Source: Eucalyptus grandis (Eukaryota > Streptophyta > Magnoliopsida > Myrtales > Myrtaceae). Taken from it: a DNA stretch of 64,000 bases. The stretch's first letter is position 1; each line of letters begins with the position of its first letter. The position numbers were made by a program, and so were the translations under genes. The stretch covers positions 42,656,620-42,720,619 of the forward strand of contig NC_052620.1 in assembly GCF_016545825.1 (NCBI RefSeq). The letters run 5' to 3'. This document shows positions 45,968 to 58,227 of the stretch, in pieces. The notes beneath the pieces were generated by a model. That model saw nothing but the letters and a program-made list of their open reading frames with translations. It did no database searches and was not told the origin of the DNA.

Positions 45968-48900
45968 TTACTTCAGCTTTTCAAACAATTTCGGAGCCAC
46001 CTGCAATGCGCCAGAATATATTTCAGCAGAGGTACAACTGTAATCTACAGTGGCAACATTTACTCGAGGGAAGGACTACTCACGCATTTGTCAATGCAGT
46101 GCCAATAATCGAAGTATTGTCCCGTGCAGTGCTTGTGCCCGCTCTCGTCGCCCTCTATCCTCTTGACACATGCCTGAACCAATAGAAGAACAAAAGCCAT
46201 CTCATTTGTCCGAGAGGTCTAGGAGGCTACCAGTGAAACCTTGGAATCATTGGAAAAGAGCCTCTAAGCTATAAAAACCCAAAAACTTGAGATTCTGAGG
46301 GTGAGAATCACAATATTCATATATCCCAAACAAGAAAACGTTACTTTCATCTATGATAACATCTTGCTTCAGTTTGCGCTACAGACAGCCTACTCTTTTA
46401 ACAACAGTAAAAGATCAACATGGAGCATTGAGTAAATGATAATACAATAACACCCGCGACACTAAAAAGTTCTCAAAAGCTGTGTTATGTCTAGGGTGGA
46501 GCTTTAATCGCCATCGCCATCCTCAAAATTGCTTCATATAAGTAAAGGTGACTGCTTTAGCGTACCTTATATTCAAGCAAAGGTTTCACACATTTTGGCT
46601 TGCACAGCTCTTCAAGATACTTCTTCTGATCAACAGGTTCCTCGTCCGCCCTAGATATAACACAGCTTTTTAGGGGACTACGATTGATAGAAAGGCGTGG
46701 TATAGCATACTTACTTGCTGGAAGATGGAACATATATGAAAGACTCTGAAAGAACTTGCATAGAATAAATAGATAAATTTATTGAGTGTCCTACTAAAAC
46801 TATTCTCTTAAAGGAACTCAAAATGCCTTCTCAAAGATTCATAAGATTAATCATCACAAATGTCATATTGGTTTTAAAAATAAAAAATAAAAAATCAACT
46901 TAACAGGTTCCACGAAGCCTATTCTCTTAACAAGTTCCTCATAAGACAAATTATAACATAAAAGTCATATCAGAAAATTAAAAATCAACAGGTTCCTCAT
47001 CTGCCCTAGACATAACACAGCTTTTTAGGGGAATATAATTGATATAAAGGCATGGTACGGCATACTTATTTGCTAGAAGATGGAACATGTTAGAAAGATT
47101 CTGAAAGAACTTGCATACAATAAATAGATAAATTTGTCAAGAGTCCTACAAAGCCTATTCTCTTTAATGAACTCAAAATGCCTTTTCAGAGATTCATAAG
47201 ATAAATCATAACTTAAGTCATATCGGAAAATTAAAAATCAACTTAACAATAACCAAAAATGTACAAGGCATCACAGAAGCAATTAAACATGGCATCATGA
47301 GCCAAGTGATCTCACAATGTTTTGTCCCCATATAGCGATGTCAAACGTTTTGTCCACATTATAAGTGTAGATCTTTTTTTTTTCTTTTTTTTGAATATGG
47401 AGTTATAGAGTCAACAAGAGCACAGAACATTGCCCATAGGTAAAAATCAGAATCCGCTAGGATTGTCCACCATTTGTCTGCAGATTGACAACCCAATTTA
47501 TTAAATATAACTTCCAACCAACACTGCATTTATTAAGACCCAATTTAAGTCCATCAACACTGCATTCACACTGACTGAATGCAAGCCACAACCTAGCACC
47601 GTTATAACCAGTAAAATTGAACTTATGGAAGACAATTTAGTAGACCATAGAAACCTTTTAAAAATTCAGGTTGGGTCTCTCCATTGCCTCTTCTTCCAAT
47701 CCAAAGTCCATAAGTTCTATAAGATCATCAGCCTTAGTATTAACAAACCTTGGGTAGTGATAACCCACTTCATCGCATTTTTATATAAACATTATTAAGC
47801 GGCAGTTCTCACATTAGAAAGCTGATTCCATTAGGCATTTCTCTTGGTCCTTACTGAGATACGAAACCATCCTCTGTTCTATGATGATGAAATCCCACCA
47901 ATAATGTTTCTTTATTGGACCCCAGTAAAACTATAATTGATACGTTGAAGAAACACAAATAAGATGTTTACCACAGACATTAGCTCATCAAATACGGACA
48001 CAAGCAGGTTCCAACACGGGAAAAACAATGTAACGAGGATAGAAACTGCCAACAATCAGGACAGAAATGTCTGAGAATTGTCTTCAACCAATTGACTCCA
48101 AGTCCAACCACAAACAAAAGTTTCAATTTTCACATGAAAGCAGAGCAAGCAAGGAACTCGCCAAGGACAAACAAGATGAAATCAATAGGAATTGTCGCAC
48201 GAATCCTTTGCACATACACTTGTGAGCACACGCGCACAAGCTCAAATAAACACTCACGAGTATGGGCTGAAATCCAAGACTCACATGTAAAAGATGAATG
48301 GTCGAACAACTCAGCCTGGAGGAGCTCACGCAGCCGCCTGCACAATTACTTCACAATGACAAAGCAAGCCATCTCAGCACCAGGTCAAGTATCATGAAAA
48401 CAAGTGACAATCACGTGAAAATCTTGTGAATGGCAAACAAATGCTAACAAGAATCGCATAAGCACCACTAGAACAAACGAGATGGAGCACTCATACAAAG
48501 ATGACAATGCGCTTCGGGTATCACAGGGTACGAAAATTTAAGCGAGCTGCAACTCCTACCACGCATATGCATTTGGGAACCAGCTCTTCCCAGGACCGGA
48601 TAACAAAACTAAAACCACACTAAGTCAATCAGCAATCCAAGATGCTGTCTTGCTTTCTACATCCTCATCATCTCCAATTAATCAAGTCAGTTTGCTCAAG
48701 AACCGACAGTAAACCTCAAACTCGGACAACGTCCCACGAAAGGGGTAAGCACGCTCCCGAGAAATCAAGAAATCAAACACCGACGATCCCAAATCGAGAA
48801 ATCGACACATCAAACGCGACCCAATGTTCAATTACAGACGGATCTGATCTGTACGGAGCAAGGGACGGGGAGAAGCAATTACCTTGAAGCCTCCAATGCT

Positions 48901-49000
48901 CGGATGCAGCAGAAGCCACGAAGAGGAAGAGAACAGGAATCGGCCTTTTGGAGCTTCGAGCGCTTCTAGGTCTTTCCAAGAGTCCACGGCGGCGCACGGC
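45968..49000 (-). CDS. QCR6: Cytochrome b-c1 complex subunit 6 (hinge protein), complete copy 3
   Basis: Nuclear gene for the acidic hinge subunit of mitochondrial complex III. Coding exons: 46566-46650, 46084-46173 and 45968-46000, joined by GT-AG introns. Exon residues are family-perfect: ADEEPVDQKKYLEELCKPKC, ACVKRIEGDESGHKHCTGQY, then FDYWHCIDKC and VAPKLFEKLK. The first coding exon begins G-GCG-GAC-GAG right after a TCTAG acceptor, so ATG is probably split AT|G with an upstream exon; that gives exactly 69 residues, the family length. A possible AT|GTGAGT donor is at 48279-48286. Reading the exon without a splice gives ATA where copy 1 has ATG. A 5' UTR exon candidate ends at 48882 (TTCAAG|GTAATTG). 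Three TGGGCY elements lie upstream (49055-49123). The exact upstream exon chain is unresolved. Confidence 0.85.
46989..47250 (-). pseudogene. Duplicate piece of QCR6 exon 1 and its upstream intron
   Basis: It repeats 46631-46905. On the minus strand it reads ATG-TCT-AGG-GCA-GAT-GAG-GAA-CCT-GTT-GAT and then runs into a stop after leaving the exon. It keeps the ATG that the main exon lacks. It lies inside the QCR6 intron and resembles copy 1 more closely than the neighbouring exon does, which suggests it came by unequal exchange between copies. Confidence 0.75.
47351..48881. other. Probable long first intron of QCR6, no gene recognised
   Basis: Between the putative 5' UTR exon (ending 48882) and the first coding exon. 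The part next to the donor (48740-48881) is T/G-rich on the minus strand (GATTTCTCGATTTGGGATCG), the look of plant leader introns. ORFs overlap on both strands and are not convincing. Confidence 0.45.
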
Positions 49001-49054
49001 TCGCTGGACAGCGCCGAGTGCGCACTGCGCACGCGGGTGAATCTGAAGCCGTGG

Positions 49055-49123
49055 TGGGCTTCGTCGTGCCCCGAGCTGGCCCAGATTCATTCGTGGATTA
49101 ACGAGAGACCCCAGCCCGGCCCA
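49055..49123 (-). promoter_or_regulatory. Site II (TGGGCY) promoter elements between QCR6 and actin
   Basis: TGGGCC on the minus strand at 49078-49083 and 49118-49123, and TGGGCT on the plus strand at 49055-49060. Site II motifs are known to be enriched in promoters of plant nuclear genes for mitochondrial respiratory proteins (bound by TCP factors). Their position just upstream of the putative QCR6 leader exon supports that exon. They could also act on the divergent actin gene. Confidence 0.55.
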
Positions 49124-49389
49124 ATAGGATGTCTCCATCCCCGACGTCCCCTCGATGTGATGCATTTTGTACTGAAAACTCTGCAATCTTCTTCTGGTGC
49201 TGGTGGTGGGGCCGAAATGCTTTCCAAGTCACGGGCGGCTATGGCCGTACGGCCCCACCACCACCGCCCCGCCCGCCACCGCCGCCCCATGCTGAGGTGG
49301 AAAGTAGGGTCGGTCCACCAATTCCCAGTCGGCCAAAAAGGAAAAACAGCTCAGGTCAGGTCGATGCGTTTTTCGCACTTGATATTCAT

Positions 49390-49395
49390 TATAAG
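49390..49395 (+). promoter_or_regulatory. Likely TATA box of the actin gene
   Basis: TATAAG in CATTATAAGAGG, about 230 bases upstream of the ATG. A leader intron is likely: ACCCAAG|GTATCT near 49474 as donor and CCTCATAG near 49557 as acceptor. Plant actin genes usually have one. Confidence 0.5.
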
Positions 49396-49618
49396 AGGAG
49401 CCGAAGGAGAAACAGGTGGCACCTGCTCGTCTTCAGTCTTCGACACGCAGTCACAGACGTCGTCTCGTACCCAAGGTATCTCCCATTGCGTGCACATCTT
49501 TCCCTGCATCGAATTCCTTTTCCTCATTCATTTTGCTGCCGCTCTGTGTCCTCATAGTCTCTTCTCTTCGCTGATACTTGGGCTATATCTAGTATTTGTT
49601 TTGGAGGGATTGGATCTG

Positions 49619-51246
<1,628 letters not shown>

Positions 51247-51605
51247 GTCAGTTGAAGAGACTGTCGACGGGTCAACCTCTTTTCACTTGGTTTGTGTATA
51301 CCCCCATGAGTTCAGTTTGGTTTGCTTTTACAAGTTTTGGGAATTTCAGAATATAGATTTTGGATTGCCAGCATGCAAGTCGCAATATGTCAAGTTCTTA
51401 GTATGTCTTAGAAGCCAATATTGATATCAGCAACTATTTAAGAGTACTCAAATAGGTGGGCGTGGCATTGTGTCTTTCAGTTTGATTCTTTTTCCTTGTT
51501 TGTCCAAGCATGTTCTAGGTGGCTAGGTGCTTCACAATAGTAGAGACCGAAAGAGTCGGCAGTCGATCAGTGTCCATTATTAGCACTGAACCCTGTACAA
51601 GTCGA

Positions 51606-51611
51606 AATAAA
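51606..51611 (+). terminator. Polyadenylation signal of the actin gene
   Basis: AATAAA about 360 bases past the actin stop, followed by GT-rich sequence. A reasonable 3' UTR length for a plant actin. Confidence 0.55.
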
Positions 51612-51639
51612 GTGATGGTTTCAAATACTGTATGATGGC

Positions 51640-52614
51640 ACATTTTCGGTCAAACTGAGTTTTAAGAATTTCCATTGATGGACATCTTAGAACCTTTTTT
51701 CGCTTACGAGTTTTTTAGCTGGTTTTCTTGCCGACGATGGTGAATTTTTATCATATGTCCCTATGCAAATTTCCAGTAAGATAACAGTACCTGTACCTGG
51801 TCATTATGGCATCTCGTAGTGGCAAACTCCGGAACTCATGTATATATGTTGACTAGCAGGTTTTACAAGATGTTCTCCGCGCCGCAGGAGCGGGTGACGA
51901 TCCTGCAGATCAAATTTTTCGGCTGTTCAGCTACCCTTTTTGCCTCCGGACACTCAACTCGTGATCTGATTATATCCAATTTCTTGTTGCTTACGTTACC
52001 GAAAGGCATAGATGTTTACTCCGATGATTTTGGCAATTTTCGATACCTTGTGATTTTCTTGGGCGATGTACATGGCAACTTCTTTATCGTCCTAGTTTGA
52101 CACTTGATGGAACAGCCACACCAGACAAACGCAACAGTGTTCATCAGCAACCCCGCAATGTCATATCGCGATGAGTTCATACAATATGCCAGAAATAGAG
52201 AAGAATTTAATGAATGAATTCAATGAGGAACAGATCAAAAGGGTCGTGCGGATTGTTAAATCTCATTCAATGTCAGGAGTTCATCACATTCGGTCGGTTC
52301 CAGATTTTGTGCAACCACCATTCCAGAAGAACGATCATGCACATGTGATAGAAAAATGAAACGTTGCGCAAGATTGGCATCCAGAATACGTGTTCTGTCA
52401 ACCTAATTAAAGAGACAGTGAAATTAAGTTTGACATTGGATGCTAAATTTAAGGCACAGCTGTGAATTGGCGATCATACACACACGGGAGATTCCTGTAC
52501 CGATTGCCTTTTTTTGGGTAACGTTACCTGGCGCCAACGCTGTCCTCCTGAAATTCTTCCGAGCCAAGCAATGAATTCGGATCGAGAACCACCGAATTTG
52601 GAATGTCGCGGTCT
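51640..52614. other. Intergenic region, unassigned
   Basis: Two ORFs (51819-52100 and 52171-52359, plus strand) match no family I recognise. A short GC-rich stretch (51870-51910) stands out against the AT-rich surroundings. No promoter or intron structure was seen to support a gene. Confidence 0.5.
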
Positions 52615-52622
52615 TATATAAA
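52615..52622 (+). promoter_or_regulatory. TATA box upstream of the 52790 gene
   Basis: TATATAAA, 175 bases upstream of the ATG at 52790, in a region otherwise free of repeats. Confidence 0.65.
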
Positions 52623-52789
52623 GGAAAATAATCTCTCGATTCATGCGTCCCTCAAAAAATATTGATAGCCTTGCAAGTAACCCTCTCTTCTTCTTTTTCA
52701 CATCATTCTCTCTCTCCCCATTGACTTAGGAGAGAGACATTAATAACAAATCGAAACCTTCTTCCTAAATCAACTGAAAAAGAGGGATC

Positions 52790-53411
52790 ATGGGTGGATG
52801 TGCTAGCGTGCCCATCAAGTTCAAGAAGGCTGAGGCTGGCGGAGCCCCCCCGGAGCCCACGGTGGAGGAATCGGTTCCCGCCCCAGCCCCTGCCGCCGCC
52901 CCAGCAGCGGAAGCCGCCGCCGAAGCCGCCCCTGCCCCTGTTGAGGAGCAGAAGATTGCAGAGGAGGTGAAGACCGAGGTTGAGGCAACCAAGGTGGAGG
53001 CAACCGAGGTGGAGGCAACCGAGGTGGAGGCGACCGAGAAGCAAGAAAAAGCCGAGACTGAGAAGAAGGCAGAAGACGAGAAGGATGCTCCCTCTCTAGG
53101 AACCTTGCTCGATAAGGTACAATCGCACGACTCGATTTGATACGCTCGCAGGCACATCGAATTCTTTCTAAAAAACCGTGAAGGCGATATTCTAAAGTAT
53201 ATTCACGTCAAATTCGTCCATCGCCTTCGAAAAGGGGTGCTATTAGCTATGTCAATAAGGGGGCACTGATGTTTTTTTCGATGATTTTCGCCTTGTTCAG
53301 GATGAAGAAAAGAAAGAGAAGAAGAGCGAGGGAGAGGCTGCTAAGGCAGGCGAGCCCAAAAAGGAAGAGGTGACAAAGGAAGTGAAGGCTGAGGCGGCCA
53401 AGAAAGAGTAG
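52790..53411 (+). CDS. Ala/Glu/Lys-rich membrane-anchored protein, function unknown
   Basis: Two exons, 52790-53116 and 53301-53411 (donor AAG|GTACAA, acceptor TTCAG|GAT), give 145 residues. The N-terminus MGGCASVPIKFKK has Gly2 for N-myristoylation, Cys4 for palmitoylation and following basic residues, so attachment to the plasma membrane is likely. The rest is low complexity: a Pro/Ala stretch (residues about 30-55), a VEATEVEATEVEATE repeat (about 70-85), then alternating Glu/Lys to the end (AKKE stop). It should be unstructured and highly charged. I recognise no named family; small myristoylated Ala/Glu/Lys-rich plant proteins exist, but their roles are mostly unknown. The ORF on the opposite strand is a shadow of the repeats. 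A TATA box and an AATAAA signal (53729) support a real gene. Confidence 0.85.
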
Positions 53412-53728
53412 AAGGACAAAAGAAGCGACAGGAAGCCTAGGCCAAGACAAGACTATTGAGTCAAAAATTATGTTTAAGAAGAAAGGGCTTTCTATTGATG
53501 CTGACTATTCTTGAATGAACCCTGAATTTATGCAGCGATTTCCTAAAGAGTCTCTCTAATCAAGAGATTGAATCAATCATCAAGCGTGCGAGCCATATCC
53601 ATTCTTTCTGTTGTATCGAACTGATGTCTTTTTTCTTTCTTTTTCTTTTTGAATCTTTTTTTGTCATGTTAGAGGGCGTGTTAATTGTTACGAAAATCAT
53701 CTAAGTGTCTTTTAATTGCTTTCCCGGA

Positions 53729-53734
53729 AATAAA
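53729..53734 (+). terminator. Polyadenylation signal of the 52790 gene
   Basis: AATAAA about 320 bases past the stop codon, with TTTTGTATTCTTT shortly downstream. Confidence 0.55.
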
Positions 53735-55801
53735 AGTCCCTTTTGTATTCTTTAGCTGTGCACGGTTCTTGTTCCAATCTTGTCCCCATTGTTCAACCTA
53801 AGCTATTAAATTCCATGACCTCTTTACTCTATTTGCTAGATGACACAATTGTCTAACTTGCACGGCCAGAATAGAGAATTAGAGGAAAAAAGAGTAACTT
53901 TTCTCTGATGAAATGAAATGAAAATTGAATGCATGTAACGAAGAAGAGTTTCGCATCACTTAGCAAAAACACGTGGCCTTGAAATAGGGATTAAGTGGAC
54001 CAAAATGGTAGAGTCAGGAAAACGCCTCTTTCTTCGGACGCAACAATGGGCTATCGTTGAAATAGGAAAGAATTAAAATATTTATGTCAAACTACTATGT
54101 GTGGATAATATGAATTGCCTAAACAAGAATCTAATGAGCGCCCATCATCAATGAGATTAGTATACTACCGGCAAGAAAAAAAAAAATTGGTGTGGCGCTA
54201 GCCAAAATTCAAAGTTTTTCAAAAACTTGTTTAAAAGATATCGGGGGAATTTAAGTTTCTACGCTTATGTTGCTAAATGATCTCTCTAGATTAAGAAAAT
54301 CGTGAAACTTTGAGTATCGTATGCTTTCTTCTTTTTATGTAACATTTTCGGAAGGCAACCCTTTTTTTTTTAAGGACAGATCAGAGAATAAGCGTTGAAT
54401 AAGTAGGAGTAACCCATTAAATGCTATGGTGGAGAACTCAATGAAGCCGGTTATAGTGATCATGTTACTAGAAAAAGATACGATGGAGACGCCCAATTAG
54501 GTGAAAAATATTTTATTTGAATCGTGCTATTTTGGAAGGTGATGGTGCCTTTGGCAAGTAGTCCAAGAGGTTGGTTTATCCTCCGATTGAATCTATCAGT
54601 CAAGTAATGTAAACTTTTTTCAGATTGATGTGCTTCAAAAGAGTTCCTCTGAGTGCGCTTCACTTTTGCTATGATTGGCGCAGCCGCTGCCTTTGCTATG
54701 AATGCTAGCAATAGTTTCTCGGGCAAGTAAGACCCGTTTGAAGAAGCCAGAATCAAATTGTCCTAAACCTGCTTTACCACCTTTCAACTCCAAGAGGCAT
54801 TATTGCCTGAGAAATACAAGAGTATGTCCAATTTTAATTCATCCAAACCAGATTAACCCAAGTCCCAATTCATAAATTTTACCTCTTTGACTCATATTAA
54901 TTTGCCCATTGAAACAAAATGTGACTCATCTAAGTGCGTTTGTTTCGCTGGAAATTTCATGATAAATAAATAAATTTTTCATGAAAATCCTTTTTTTGTA
55001 AATGATTAGTTTTTATTTATTTAGTGGTTTAGGAAAAGTGATCTCCTTCCTGCCAGGAAAATGAAGTTGTTTTCTTCCAATCTAAGTTTATTGTTTTCAA
55101 CCCATGCTAAACATTTTCCGTAGATCAATTAATTTCCTATCTTCCAAACATTGAAATGTAGGAAAATAATTTCTCGGAAACAGTTTTCCATCAAACCAAC
55201 TTACCCTTAGATTAGAATAAGAAAAATCAAATGTCGGAAAGAACCTGAAAAGAGAGGAGGAAAGCGAAAAAGCAAACATACAAGTGGTCCATGAGGTCGA
55301 AATCATCCCTTGTGTGTTTACGAACTCTAGTTAATTTATGTTTATTGCTAGTGTATCGTCAATATTAATCACATGCGACGTCTACTTACGAGAAAAACTT
55401 TTGAGATACGAGGGTCACTAAAGTTGGCAACACTTGGTCGGACTAATACGTACCGCACGAGGCAAACACACAAAATTTAGAGCGAGCTCCAAGCACATCA
55501 AGACCTAACGTTTGTGCTCCGTTCCCTTTTATTTCGATTATCCACGTGCTTCACGGCATTACAAATTCGGTGATTATCTTGACATCGATATCGGTCCACA
55601 TTTATTCGAAATTCTCTCAAGTTTGGACACTTCACTAGTGTAGAGGGTTCAACTTAGAGTGGACTTGATTTTGATAGCTGAATCAACTTTGATTTGTGAG
55701 ACTTTGTATTGACAATTCACATTCATACGTCTTTGTTAGTTATTAATGCTACTATATGTATTGGCACAGGTTGCAAATACAGGTACAACACACTAATATA
55801 C

Positions 55802-56159
55802 GGCATATTTGGTTCAGCATTCGCAAAGCTCTTTTCAATAAATGCAAATGCCATTCGGCAAGACTTATAGGTTGCTTTGAGGAGATGCAAATTACATCTC
55901 TAAAACTCTCCAAAAACTTTTAGCCTAAGGCAACTCCGGGCATATTTTGGAATGCTTTATTTTCGAAGTGCAAGTAAATTTTTTTTTCTTTCAATTTTGG
56001 CCTCGCTCAACTTCATAATTTCCAAAATATCTTTGAAAACCTTAATTTTGCCTCAATCACGAACGAGTGACCAGCATGCCACCGGCGACAGGTGTGTCGC
56101 TAGCGTACGACCAACGAGCCACTGCTATCCTCACCTGAGGTCACTCGTAGGCATCATGT
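55802..56159. repeat. MITE-like repeat, copy a
   Basis: About 360 bases sharing with 57430-57785 the words TTCAATAAATGCAAATGCC, GGAGATGCAAATT, TTTTAGCCTA, AAACCTTAATTTTGCCTCA and the end CCTCACCTGAGGTC. It starts GCATATTTGGTTCAGCATTC, akin to the TGTGTTTGGTTCGG start of copy b. Confidence 0.8.
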
Positions 56160-57429
56160 AGCGCAACACGTGTTGTATCGTCTTAGAGACTACTCAAATC
56201 TTCTGTGGCCAAACATTGTAATTTCGCGCTTTTCCTTAAGCACCCGACCAGGTTGTAATGGCACTCGAGGTATCGTTCGGCACACGTTTCTATTTACGTC
56301 CCACCCTTATTGTCAAAATCCTCCTGCTTTTTCCAGCAAAGAGTTCCTCGTGACCCTCCTCTTTGGAAATTTCCCCATTATCTTTGTCAACAAAAGCAAG
56401 ATGTGCATCACGTAGAACCCTTCTATCATGGGGAAAAATCAATGAACCTGTAACATTCTATACAAAAGGTTGCAATTGATGGATCGTGCAAAGGTTATCA
56501 AAGGAGGAATTATCCACAGCCATCACCCCTTTTTTGGCTTTTGCATGGTCGCTCGCTTTAAGGAGGCCTTGCTTTTGCAGCCCTAGGGCCCCTGCAGATG
56601 CTTTTCTTTATACGTGTAATAAAAGTTGCCATTTATTGTCTAGATGGTCATTAGATCATATGAAAATCCATCGTGAGTGGGTTGGTCGGAAGTACCTTAA
56701 TGTGTGTGGACCACACTGCTAAAGCAATTGATCAAACATTCGGTTTTGTTCGCCAATATAATATCGAAGAAACAAAATACTTAATAATAAAATATTTCAG
56801 TTATTTGGCATTTATATTCATATAATCTCAAGGATTGAGTTATTGACGATAAGATGCATATCGCCATGTGATTTAGGGATCGCATATGTTATTAGGATAT
56901 TTTTCCATGTCGCCAAACGTGAAAATTTTTATGTATTCAACTAGAATTAATTCATCAAGGTTAGGATGGATCCCTAACGAATTAGGTTCATACAAGTGTT
57001 TCCTCTAAGAAGAAAGAGCTTGATTATTTAGATATTAAGTCACGTCTAATCTAATTCACGATAACACGTCACAATTTCAAGAGTATTGGTTTTCCTTGTT
57101 ATAAAAATAATTAAAAGGAGCACCAACCGCTCTATAATAACTCACTTCGTCCCTTGGCCGCAATCAATGTTAGGGACATCCCAGATCTGAGCCCAAAATG
57201 AAAAGAGCGGTTTGGGGAGTTCGTAATTTGCACTTGCATGCATGGCAAGCTTCCTCTAGGAGACCCACGAGGACCTTCTCGAGCCTCACACGTGCATTGG
57301 CAATACCATGAAAAGCGACATGCAAGAGAGAGAAATAGGAGAGCATAGATACGGCGCTTGATACACGTCAGTTCACTCTAGTCGGCGGAGGCCGTCGGGT
57401 TGGAAATACAGCTATGACACACTGAGATA

Positions 57430-57785
57430 GGATGTGTTTGGTTCGGTATTTGCAAAGACTTCTTCAATAAATGCAAATGCCGTTTGGCAAATTTTATGGG
57501 TTGTTCGGAGGAGATGCAAATTGCCTCTCCAAAACTCTCTAAAAGCCTTTAGCCTAGAGCAAGTACAGACATATTCCCCAGCATTTTCGGAATGCAAATA
57601 AACTTTTTTTCCTTCCAACTTTGTCTCCACTCAACTCCATAATTTCATAAGTGTATTTGAAAACCTTAATTTTGCCTCAGCCACCAACCTAGAAACGGCA
57701 AGTAAGTAGTGGGCGTGCAGGCGTGCCACCAGCGTACGAACAACGAGCCACCACCATCCTCACCTGAGGTCGCTCGTGGGCATCA
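57430..57785. repeat. MITE-like repeat, copy b
   Basis: Same orientation and length as 55802-56159, with scattered differences. It lies about 350 bases upstream of the WAT1-related gene's TATA box and so is part of its far promoter. Confidence 0.8.
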
Positions 57786-58130
57786 TACACTCGATACCTG
57801 TAAGTTCACTCTATCTTAATCATCAAATCATATGTGCTTTATATGGAATTCGTACAATTCAATGATCGAGATGAAAACAGGCTTACCTGCTCCAGATGCA
57901 CATAAGAATTTTTCTACGCTGTGGATTCTCTAGATCTGCGGTGACATTTTACAGCGCTCCGCAATCCGATCCCCATTCACTGCATTAACCTCTTCTTAAT
58001 TTCTCTCTCCTCAAAAAGATGGAAGGCAACAACACCTGTTGCGTCACCCAGTGACGAGTCAGAGAGAGGGAGTGTTCCCATTTGTCACGTTCTCTTATTT
58101 CTCTCGACCCACTTTCTCTCCCGGCGCTTC

Positions 58131-58138
58131 TATATAAA
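58131..58138 (+). promoter_or_regulatory. TATA box of the WAT1-related gene
   Basis: TATATAAA, 97 bases upstream of the ATG, preceded by CT-rich sequence typical of plant core promoters. Confidence 0.75.
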
Positions 58139-58227
58139 CCCCCGTTTCATCCTTCCCTCTCTCCACGCTCGAAAAGAGACCAAGATCGATCCACTCTCAT
58201 TTCAAGAAGAGCGAAGGGAAAACGACG

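Larger units (their letters stand above)
32549..47350. repeat. Segmental duplication, copy 3 (VTL 2, block X, complete QCR6), with a 6.7 kb insertion
   Basis: The VTL part (32553-43175) matches 6600-11130 except for the retroelement at 34203-40946, whose flanks join exactly as in copy 1 (CATCAACTTTGGCCTCTT). The X-QCR6 part (43175-47350) matches 778-6060. It is the only copy whose QCR6 continues into a promoter region, so it is probably the ancestral one. Confidence 0.85.
53735..58130. other. 4.4 kb intergenic region with a repeated MITE-like element
   Basis: Apart from the two related repeats at 55802-56159 and 57430-57785, I see no gene. The minus-strand ORF at 54460-54756 is open for 98 codons but matches no family I know. 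Confidence 0.6.

Noticed and set aside
52703..53157. Minus-strand ORFs of 113 and 130 codons over the Ala/Glu-rich gene
   Set aside because: Low-complexity shadows of the plus-strand gene.
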